Part shown: in pieces, positions 5,619 to 11,061 of the stretch
How positions within the stretch are numbered: position 1 is the first letter of the stretch
Layout of the letters: every line of letters begins with the position of its first letter
Notes under the pieces: model-generated
Databases searched by the model: none
What the model was told of the DNA's origin: nothing
The model's input: the letters and a program-made list of their open reading frames with translations, nothing else
Source of the DNA: Gammaproteobacteria bacterium
GTDB lineage: Bacteria > Pseudomonadota > Gammaproteobacteria > S012-40
Direction: 5' to 3'
Assembly: GCA_029857925.1 (NCBI GenBank)
Contig: JAOUGF010000033.1
Location: forward strand, 1-11,061
Length of the DNA: 11,061 nt
Program-made: the position numbers and the translations under genes

Positions 5619-7484
5619 ATGAAACTCGACAAGCTTTCGCTCAAGGTCTTCACCATCACACTGCTAGGCGTGATTGGCGTTGCGGTAATCATACTTTCCA
5701 TCGTCGTCGGCCGCGTTTATAACAAGGCCGCGCTGAATGAAGAAACGCGCGTGTTATCGCGCATCCTGGGGGTGGCCGTCGAACAAGTCATGAATCAGCT
5801 GGATGAACAAGTCACTGACCTGGTGCTCAGCACTCAAAAAGCGGATACGTTCCGCGAGGCCTTTGTTAAGGCCGCAGAAAAAGCCGGGGATAGCGAACTT
5901 GTCACACTTTTGAATGACCAATTCGCGCAACGATTTGTCACCTCGGGCGTGTTGAATTTGCATAAATTACGCGTCTATGACCCCGAATTGAATCTGCTCG
6001 CTCAGAGCGTCCAAGGCGTCACGACATTACCCGCCAAACTGGACGACACGATCTATAACAAGCTAAAGGCCCGTACAGGCGCCGAACGTGTTAAGCCCTA
6101 TGCGCAATTGTGGACTGCTGCGGATGGTCAAGTAAATTTTAGCGTGGTCACGGCCATCGGTGGATTGCGAGTAATCGGCTATATCGAGGCCGTCGTCGAT
6201 CCCGCGCACAATCTGCCTAAGGTCGCAAATATCACCAAAACCCCGTTACGCATCTCGCAAGGCGCGAAGGAATTATTCCGCTCGAAAGAATGGAGCGAGG
6301 GCGGCAACACCCACAACCATATCGTCGGTTTTGACCTTAAAAGCGCGGACGGTAAGGGCAAAATACATATGGACGTCATTGAGTCGATAGAAGAATTCAA
6401 TAGTACCTTCAGGCGTACCGAAATCACGTCGTTGGTCTTCTTTTTAGCCGTCATCGGTGGGGGCGTCGCGTTCGCGATCACCATCTTCAACAGCTACGTC
6501 TTTAGCCCATTGCGCAATTTGACCACCAATATGCGGCGATGCTCCGAGGGCGATTTAACCGTCAAAGTAGAGGCCAAGGGCTTAGCAGAATTACATACAT
6601 TAGGGGTGGGTCTGGCGGCACTGGTGACCAGCCTGCGTGAACAAGTTAGCGAGATCCATTCACACTCCGCGCAGTTGGCGAGCGCGGCGGAAGAACTCTC
6701 TATCATCACCAATGAATCGAGTGACGGGCTGCGCAAACAAACCGAAAACACCGAACAGGTGGCGACCGCGATCAATGAAATGACGGCGACCATCCTCGAA
6801 GTGTCGCAAAATGTCGAGATCGCCGCCAAGGCCGCGCACAATGCCGACAACGAAACCGCTTCAGGCAAAAAGATAGTCACCGAGACCATAGAACGCATAG
6901 ACGCCCTGTCGCAGGAAATCGACAAAGCCGCCGAAGTTGTGCGCAAATTGCAATCCGATAGCGAAAGCATCGGCACCGTGATGGATGTCATCCGCGGTAT
7001 TGCCGAACAAACCAACTTATTGGCGTTAAATGCCGCGATTGAAGCGGCGCGTGCAGGTGAACAAGGTCGCGGGTTTGCGGTGGTCGCCGACGAAGTCCGG
7101 GTTCTGGCCAGCCGCACCCAACAATCGACACAAGAGATACGCGATATGATCGAACGCTTGCAGAGTGGTGCAACAGAGGCCGTAAAGGCGATGGTGGAAA
7201 GCAAATCCCGCGCGCAATCTACCGTCGATCAGGCCGCCAAGGCGGGCATGTCTTTGCAAACCATTACCGAAGGTGTCACTAATATCTCAGATATGAGCGC
7301 GCAAATCGACCGCGCGATCCAGGCCCATACGCAGGTCGCGGATGATATTAATCGCAACATTATCAACATCCGCAGCGTGGCCGACCAATCCTCACGCGGC
7401 GCCGAAGAGACCACCAAGGCCAGCGAAACGCTGGCGCAACTCGCCGTGCAGATGCAAACCGCGGTGGGAAGGTTTAAGGTATAG
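5619..7484 (+). CDS. Methyl-accepting chemotaxis protein (transmembrane chemoreceptor)
   Basis: A 621-aa chemoreceptor that signals through CheW and CheA to the flagellar motor. The order is TM1 (about 8-31), a periplasmic sensor domain of about 235 residues (32-268), TM2 (about 270-292), HAMP (about 293-345), then the coiled-coil methylation and signalling region. The hairpin tip is textbook (EQTNLLALNAAIEAARAGEQ, 463-482, then GRGFAVVADEVR). The sensor contains strands such as LRVYDPELNLLAQS and RVIGYIEAVVDP that look Cache-like; this subtype is my inference. No C-terminal CheR/CheB-tethering pentapeptide (NWETF type) is present; the protein ends AVGRFKV. The ligand cannot be read from sequence. 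It lies downstream of the exported rhodanese and may share its promoter. Confidence 0.96.
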   Translation: MKLDKLSLKVFTITLLGVIGVAVIILSIVVGRVYNKAALNEETRVLSRILGVAVEQVMNQLDEQVTDLVLSTQKADTFREAFVKAAEKAGDSELVTLLNDQFAQRFVTSGVLNLHKLRVYDPELNLLAQSVQGVTTLPAKLDDTIYNKLKARTGAERVKPYAQLWTAADGQVNFSVVTAIGGLRVIGYIEAVVDPAHNLPKVANITKTPLRISQGAKELFRSKEWSEGGNTHNHIVGFDLKSADGKGKIHMDVIESIEEFNSTFRRTEITSLVFFLAVIGGGVAFAITIFNSYVFSPLRNLTTNMRRCSEGDLTVKVEAKGLAELHTLGVGLAALVTSLREQVSEIHSHSAQLASAAEELSIITNESSDGLRKQTENTEQVATAINEMTATILEVSQNVEIAAKAAHNADNETASGKKIVTETIERIDALSQEIDKAAEVVRKLQSDSESIGTVMDVIRGIAEQTNLLALNAAIEAARAGEQGRGFAVVADEVRVLASRTQQSTQEIRDMIERLQSGATEAVKAMVESKSRAQSTVDQAAKAGMSLQTITEGVTNISDMSAQIDRAIQAHTQVADDINRNIINIRSVADQSSRGAEETTKASETLAQLAVQMQTAVGRFKV

Positions 7485-7493
7485 AAGGGAAAA

Positions 7494-7523
7494 GTAGGGG
7501 CACCGCACCTCGGGCACCCCTAC
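7494..7523 (-). terminator. Hairpin between convergent genes
   Basis: GTAGGGG (7494-7500) and CCCCTAC (7517-7523) pair over 7 bp, and an inner CCG/CGG can extend the structure. On the minus strand the stem is followed by CTTTTCCCTT, so it better serves the small minus-strand gene than the chemoreceptor gene. It may still act in both directions between the two convergent genes. Confidence 0.5.
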
Positions 7524-7538
7524 GCATACACCATCGCT

Positions 7539-7817
7539 TTAGAACGTCACACCTACAGCATTTAACGCACCGTCCGCGTTTTCTTCAAAATTCACTTGCA
7601 CCGTACCGCTGGCCTTCTTCACACCGGCCATCACTTCATCGTTGGCCTTGAAGGTGACCGGGCGACTGGTTTCGGCATCGCGTATCGTGAAGGTACGCGC
7701 CTTCGCGTCGATATTGACGACCTGCCCCAGGTGCATCTTGGATTCTTTGCCTCCGCACGCAAATACCGCCAACGGGGCACTCAATAACGCAACCGCGATA
7801 AAAGCTTTAACTGACAT
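7539..7817 (-). CDS. Small exported protein, possible lipoprotein, unknown function
   Basis: A 92-aa protein that I do not recognise as a named family. It starts MSVKAFIAVALLSAPLAVFA, a clear signal peptide, followed by Cys21-Gly-Gly. VFAC is an imperfect lipobox, so it may be a lipoprotein or a normally cleaved periplasmic protein. The mature part alternates short strands (QVVNIDAKARTFTIRDAETS, TVQVNFEE), suggesting a small beta-barrel of the OB kind seen in some periplasmic metal- or ligand-binding proteins; this is inference. The start at 7817 is chosen over the upstream in-frame start at 7856 because a GGAG Shine-Dalgarno lies 8 nt upstream and the signal peptide then begins correctly. 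A TATAAT box lies about 58 bp upstream. Confidence 0.8.
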   Translation of the reverse strand: MSVKAFIAVALLSAPLAVFACGGKESKMHLGQVVNIDAKARTFTIRDAETSRPVTFKANDEVMAGVKKASGTVQVNFEENADGALNAVGVTF

Positions 7818-7875
7818 AAATACTCCATTAATCAAGGGGGTTAAACCGGGAAACAACCACGACTACAGACCAACG

Positions 7876-7881
7876 ATTATA
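7876..7881 (-). promoter_or_regulatory. -10 box for the small exported protein
   Basis: The minus strand reads TATAAT, identical to the sigma-70 -10 consensus, about 58 nt before the start codon at 7817. No good -35 element is seen at 16-18 bp spacing, so it may need an activator. The interval 7818-7926 otherwise holds only a short ACCCC/GGGGT stem (7892-7903). Confidence 0.45.
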
Positions 7882-7926
7882 GACCACGCGCACCCCTCGG
7901 GGTTCCCTGTATTTAGGACACGCGTC

Positions 7927-8259
7927 TCACCTTACACCGCCGCCCTCCAGCGTGGCATCTAAGTCGCGCAACAGCGCCACCAGCGCCAAATAGGGCGGCG
8001 ACTGGGGCCAGCGCACCTCGGCATAGGGGGCAATCGCAGATCGCGCCGGTAACGGCCCCTGCGCCTCCACAATCGCGCGCAGACGGGGTACCAACTGCCA
8101 TTGCAGCCAGGCCTGTAAACTCATGGTATCACAACAAAAAGGCATGCGGCTGGCCATCGCCGCCGGGGTGGGCGGGAGTGCCGTCCACAAGCCCTGCTCA
8201 CACAGCGCCGTTTCTAACAAATCTAAGACTTGTGTCACTCGTGCGTAGGTGCGCATCAC
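7927..8259 (-). CDS. YqcC family (DUF446) protein
   Basis: A 110-aa soluble protein resembling E. coli YqcC, a conserved gammaproteobacterial protein of unknown function. Shared features are the central FCCDTMSLQAWLQWQLVPRL (YqcC: FFMDTMEPLEWLQWVLIPRM), followed by the LPARSAIAPYAEV stretch (YqcC: LPGAFAVAPYYEM) and a C-terminal LLRDLDATL. No signal peptide or membrane segment is seen. The start is GTG 8259 or ATG 8256; an AGGAAGGG Shine-Dalgarno (8275-8268) is 8 nt from the GTG and 11 nt from the ATG, so the GTG is slightly favoured. In E. coli the gene lies beside truC; here it stands alone, divergent from the prcB-like gene. Confidence 0.85.
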   Translation of the reverse strand: MMRTYARVTQVLDLLETALCEQGLWTALPPTPAAMASRMPFCCDTMSLQAWLQWQLVPRLRAIVEAQGPLPARSAIAPYAEVRWPQSPPYLALVALLRDLDATLEGGGVR

Positions 8260-8284
8260 CCGTTACATCCCTTCCTGCCGCCAC

Positions 8285-8313
8285 TTGCGGCCTGTCATCG
8301 CGTGGAGTATAAA
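8285..8313 (+). promoter_or_regulatory. Candidate sigma-70 promoter for the PrcB-like gene
   Basis: TTGCGG (8285-8290), a 17-bp spacer, and TATAAA (8308-8313) form a plausible sigma-70 promoter, with a start near 8320 and a leader of about 75 nt before the ATG at 8396. A second -10-like TATAAC at 8359-8364 is closer to the gene but lacks a good -35. Confidence 0.4.
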
Positions 8314-8333
8314 TAAAAAAGCAGTCCTCGCAA
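8306..8333 (-). promoter_or_regulatory. Candidate divergent promoter for the YqcC-family gene
   Basis: On the minus strand TTGCGA (8333-8328), a 16-bp spacer, and TATACT (8311-8306) could drive the YqcC-family gene with a leader of about 40 nt. Its -10 box overlaps that of the opposite-strand candidate promoter by four bases. Confidence 0.38.
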
Positions 8334-8395
8334 TACCTGATTTTTCACCCTCTCGCGTTATAACGATCTATCCACTGTCACATAAGGAGTGTGTA

Positions 8396-8875
8396 ATGAA
8401 ATCGAACATTTTAGCGATAACTTTAGCCGCCTCTACGATCTCCGCTATCAGCCTCCCCGCATACGCGGACCGAGACCGTGACCACGACCGCGAGATACCC
8501 TTCGAGACGATCGCACGCGGCAGTCAAAGCGGCGTGACCCACCAAATGGATGTCGTGATACGCAATGCCCAAGAATTTGAAATGCTGTGGATGCACCATA
8601 GCCAAGGCAGCATGGTCGCCGAACCGATGCCCAAGGTCGATTTTGAGCGTGAAGTCGTGGTCGGGGTGTTTTTAGGTTACACCCCGTCGTGTGGATATGA
8701 CGTAAAAATTAACGACGTAGAAGAACACAAAAATCACACGCAGGTGCGCTCACAGATCGTGGTTTCCAGCCTACCCCTACAGTGTTTGATCGTGGAAGAA
8801 CCCTACGAGTTAATTAAAATCCCGCGTAGCGCAACGTGGGCGATCACCTTTCGTCAGGGCGTAGTGATGCGGTAA
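8396..8875 (+). CDS. Exported PrcB C-terminal domain-like protein
   Basis: A 159-aa exported protein. The signal peptide is residues 1-24, with cleavage after AYA. A short alternating charged stretch DRDRDHDRE (25-33) follows. The rest resembles the PrcB C-terminal domain, named after the accessory subunit of the Treponema denticola PrtP protease complex: REVVVGVFLGYTPSCGYDVKI (85-105) and a later EEPYELIKIPR. Cys99 and Cys130 could form a disulfide in the periplasm. No protease gene is adjacent, so the family name does not give its role. The start at 8396 is set by a strong AAGGAG Shine-Dalgarno and the signal peptide; the open frame upstream is not coding. It ends just before a strong terminator. 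Confidence 0.82.
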   Translation: MKSNILAITLAASTISAISLPAYADRDRDHDREIPFETIARGSQSGVTHQMDVVIRNAQEFEMLWMHHSQGSMVAEPMPKVDFEREVVVGVFLGYTPSCGYDVKINDVEEHKNHTQVRSQIVVSSLPLQCLIVEEPYELIKIPRSATWAITFRQGVVMR

Positions 8876-8901
8876 ATAACGCTGATTTGTGTAATTTTTT
8901 C

Positions 8902-8921
8902 GGGGCGCATGCCCCTTTTTT
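8902..8921 (+). terminator. Rho-independent terminator of the PrcB-like gene
   Basis: GGGGC (8902-8906), loop GCAT, GCCCC (8911-8915), then six T. This is a compact classical intrinsic terminator 26 bp after the stop at 8875, active on the + strand only: the other side of the stem is also flanked by T on the + strand, so the minus strand gets A residues. Confidence 0.85.
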
Positions 8922-9061
8922 ATCTCTTTAAAAAGACTGCACGTTCGAATTGGGGGACTTAAAGAACAGGAAAGCCACAACTGAAAATTGCATACACAAT
9001 AACCTACATAATACCCATGCGGCGTACCCTTGAGGAAAATCCAAAGAAATTTGCGTAAATG

Positions 9062-9138
9062 TGGTGCGCCCGGCGAGATTCGAACTCACGACCTTTGGCT
9101 TCGGAGGCCAACACTCTATCCATCTGAGCTACGGGCGC
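9062..9138 (-). tRNA. tRNA-Arg (anticodon CCG), CCA encoded
   Basis: The minus strand folds as a 77-nt tRNA. The acceptor GCGCCCG pairs with CGGGCGC, followed by discriminator A and an encoded CCA. The D-arm holds AGCTCAGATGGATAGAGT. The anticodon stem TTGGC/GCCAA encloses the loop CTCCGAA, giving anticodon CCG, which reads the arginine codon CGG. The T-arm has GTTCGAATC. The gene lies 25 bp downstream of rep on the same strand. Confidence 0.96.
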
Positions 9139-9148
9139 ATGGGCGGGG

Positions 9149-9154
9149 ATTATA
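9149..9154 (-). promoter_or_regulatory. -10 box of the tRNA-Arg gene
   Basis: In the 25-bp rep-tRNA gap the minus strand reads TATAAT, identical to consensus, ending 10 nt before the first tRNA base. The intervening CCCCGCCCAT is a GC-rich discriminator like that of stringently controlled stable-RNA promoters. The -35 (about TGGGGA, 17 bp upstream, inside the end of rep) is weak. The implied 5' leader is only about 3-4 nt. Confidence 0.6.
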
Positions 9155-9163
9155 GCACAGGGT

Positions 9164-11061
9164 TTACCCCTTCCCCAGCATCCCCCGCAGATTCGCCAGA
9201 TGGGCCTGACCCCGCTGCTGGCTTTGTTCGGGGTTGGCCTCGGCACGGGCCTCCCATTGCAGGTCTTCGACGGGCAACTCCTCCAAAAACCGGCTGGGCA
9301 CACACTCCATGTTTTCACCAAACCGCCGCCGCCGCACGACATGGCTGAAGGTCAGCGTTTTTTGCGCGCGCGTGATGCCCACATACGCCAAGCGCCGCTC
9401 TTCCTCGATATCACCCGCCTCTATGCTCGAACGGTGGGGCAGCAATTCCTCCTCCATGCCGACGATATAGACATGCGGAAACTCCAAGCCCTTGGCCCCG
9501 TGCAGGGTCATTAAACTCACTTGGTCCGCCTCGTTGTCGGTATCCTGGCGATCCAAAATATCCATCAGCGCCATGTGCGCGACGATGTCACCCAGCGTTT
9601 GGCGCGGGTCGCGCTCGTACAGCTCTTGCGTCCAGGTGACCAATTCCCAAACGTTCTCCATGCGTTTTTCAGCGGCCTTATCGTCCTTAGAGTTGTCCGA
9701 CATCCATGCCTCGTAATTGATTTCTTTTATCAAATCACGCACCACGGCCACCGGATCGCCGCGCTTGCCGCGTTCGCGTAGTTCGTCCATTTGGCGCGTA
9801 AAACGACGCAGACGCGCCAACGCGGCCTCGGGCAGGTGTTGTTCCAGCCCCAATTCATCGGCCGCATCGGTCAGGCTGACCCCGCGTGACGTCGCGTAAA
9901 CGCCGAGTTTTTCCAACGTCGTCGGACCGATTTCGCGGCGCGGGGTGTTGACGATACGCAAAAACGCGGTGTCGTTGGCGGGGTTGGCCAGCAAGCGCAG
10001 ATAGGCCATGATGTCCTTGACCTCTACGCGCTCAAAAAACGAGGTGCCGCCGGTGATGAAATACGGGATACGTAAATCACGCAACGCCTTTTCAAATACC
10101 CGCGATTGGTGGTTGCCCCGGTAAAGTATCGCGTAGTCACGAAAATCCGTGCGATGCTGAAATTTGTGACTCAAAATTTCACTGACCACGCGTTCCGCCT
10201 CGTGCGCCTCGTCGTTACAACGCAGCACACGCAGTGGATCACCGGGGCCGAGTTCGCTCCACAATTTTTTTTCAAATACATGGGGATTATTCGCGATGAG
10301 GCGGTTCGCAGACCTCAATATGCGCCCCGTCGAGCGATAATTTTGTTCCAGTTTAACCAAGGTCAGGCGCGGAAAATCCTGTTGCAAACGTTCCATATTT
10401 TGCGGCCGCGCGCCGCGCCATGCGTAAATGGATTGGTCATCATCTCCCACGACGGTGAGGGCGCCGCGCGGGCCGACGATATGCTTCACCAATTCATATT
10501 GCGTATTGTTTGTATCCTGATATTCATCCACCAACAAATAACGCACGCGATTTTGCCAGCGCTCGCGCGCCTCCGCATTGCGTAACAATTGCACCGGCAA
10601 CAAGATCAAGTCATCGAAATCCACGGCGTTATAAGCACGCAGGCTTTGCTGATACGCCGCGTACAACCGCGCATGGGCGTGCGTCAATTCATCTGTCGCG
10701 ACGCGCAACGCGTCTTCCGGCGCCATCAAATCGTTTTTCCAACGCGATATCTGCCATTGTCCTTGCTGCAATTCTTCATTGTCGCTGATATTTTTTTTGG
10801 TCAGCTCACGTAATAATGATAGCGAATCATGCGCGTCGAAGATCGAAAATCCGGGTTTCAAACCGACGTGCGCGGTTTCCTTGCGCAATAAATTCAGACC
10901 GAATGTATGAAAAGTCGAGACCATCAACCCGCGCGCGTCCTTGCCACCTAGCAACTGCGATATACGCGATTTCATTTCACGCGCGGCCTTGTTGGTAAAC
11001 GTGACCGCCGCAATAGAATTAGGCTTATAACCGCATTCTTGGATCAAATACGCGATCTTTT
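9164..11061 (-). CDS. rep: ATP-dependent DNA helicase Rep, N-terminus cut by window edge
   Basis: Rep is a superfamily 1A 3'-5' helicase that helps replication forks past protein roadblocks and assists restart. About 631 residues are visible (E. coli 673). The frame is open to the right edge, with KIAYLIQECGYK before the in-frame TTG at 11047, so roughly the first 40 residues including the Walker A are outside. Visible motifs: Ia AVTFTNKAAREM, II LLVDEYQDTN, III VVGDDDQSIYAWRGA, IV KLEQNYRSTGRIL, V MTLHGAKGLEFPHVYIVGM, VI EERRLAYVGITRAQ. The ending GQAHLANLRGMLGKG matches the end of E. coli Rep, which separates it from UvrD and PcrA. The stop lies 25 bp from the tRNA-Arg gene. Confidence 0.96.
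   Translation of the reverse strand, partial: KIAYLIQECGYKPNSIAAVTFTNKAAREMKSRISQLLGGKDARGLMVSTFHTFGLNLLRKETAHVGLKPGFSIFDAHDSLSLLRELTKKNISDNEELQQGQWQISRWKNDLMAPEDALRVATDELTHAHARLYAAYQQSLRAYNAVDFDDLILLPVQLLRNAEARERWQNRVRYLLVDEYQDTNNTQYELVKHIVGPRGALTVVGDDDQSIYAWRGARPQNMERLQQDFPRLTLVKLEQNYRSTGRILRSANRLIANNPHVFEKKLWSELGPGDPLRVLRCNDEAHEAERVVSEILSHKFQHRTDFRDYAILYRGNHQSRVFEKALRDLRIPYFITGGTSFFERVEVKDIMAYLRLLANPANDTAFLRIVNTPRREIGPTTLEKLGVYATSRGVSLTDAADELGLEQHLPEAALARLRRFTRQMDELRERGKRGDPVAVVRDLIKEINYEAWMSDNSKDDKAAEKRMENVWELVTWTQELYERDPRQTLGDIVAHMALMDILDRQDTDNEADQVSLMTLHGAKGLEFPHVYIVGMEEELLPHRSSIEAGDIEEERRLAYVGITRAQKTLTFSHVVRRRRFGENMECVPSRFLEELPVEDLQWEARAEANPEQSQQRGQAHLANLRGMLGKG

Noticed and set aside
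6494..7204. Long minus-strand open frame (236 codons) opposite the chemoreceptor
   Set aside because: Serine- and alanine-rich antisense shadow of the conserved signalling domain; no Shine-Dalgarno or recognisable domain.
8249..8395. N-terminal extension of the PrcB-like protein
   Set aside because: It would bury the signal peptide and ignores the strong Shine-Dalgarno at 8384-8389.
9062..9138. tRNA-Arg 3' end as an integration site for a mobile element
   Set aside because: No integrase, no direct repeat of the tRNA end and no foreign genes seen beside it; the downstream stretch is only about 185 bp to a normal gene.
9004..9342. Minus-strand open frame of 112 codons spanning the tRNA
   Set aside because: It reads through tRNA-Arg and yields the familiar artefact peptide (VAQMDRVLASEAKGREFESR); it also overlaps the rep 3' end out of frame.
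10106..10585. Plus-strand open frame of 159 codons inside rep
   Set aside because: Antisense to conserved helicase motifs, with no family resemblance.
1..11061. CRISPR array, insertion sequence, prophage or defence island
   Set aside because: No spaced direct repeats, transposase, phage or nuclease-type genes are visible; nearly all coding capacity is explained by housekeeping and regulatory genes.

Overview
The window is ordinary-density chromosomal DNA from a gammaproteobacterium. The evidence is the lptB-rpoN-hpf-(hprK)-rapZ-(EIIA)-HPr gene order, a YqcC-family protein, and a Rep helicase that aligns almost throughout with the enterobacterial protein. GC is moderate by eye. The hprK plus manX plus ptsH content next to rpoN is more like sulfur- or iron-oxidising and purple-sulfur-type gammaproteobacteria than like E. 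coli. I cannot place the genus.

Left block (1-4944, all +): the 3' end of lptB, then rpoN (sigma-54), hpf (ribosome hibernation), a short HPr kinase/phosphorylase, rapZ, a mannose-family PTS EIIA, HPr, and mtnB. Several junctions overlap by 4 bp (ATGA), so much of the block looks like one translationally coupled operon. It encodes a regulatory, non-transporting phosphotransferase set. HPr has both His15 (the PEP-dependent site) and Ser46 (the HprK site). No EI, no EIIA-Ntr (ptsN) and no EIIB/C/D lies in the window. The kinase is the compact alphaproteobacterial-style form, sits where ptsN-hprK is often found, and is GC-richer than its neighbours.

Middle block (4945-7484, +): a 151-bp gap carries a near-consensus flagellar sigma-28 promoter. 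It is followed by an exported single-domain rhodanese and a full-length methyl-accepting chemotaxis protein, with a hairpin between the two genes. This suggests a motility-regulated pair that may link periplasmic sulfur chemistry and taxis.

Right block (7485-11061): a small exported beta-rich protein (-), a YqcC/DUF446 protein (-) divergent from an exported PrcB-domain protein (+) across a 136-bp region with overlapping candidate promoters, a strong + strand terminator, tRNA-Arg(CCG) (-), and a rep helicase (-) truncated by the right edge. The tRNA has a consensus -10 box in the 25-bp gap after rep.

I saw no insertion sequence, phage gene, CRISPR array or obvious defence system. The most interesting points are the unusual HprK/HPr arrangement, the sigma-28 promoter before rhodanese-MCP, and the compact promoter arrangements on the right.
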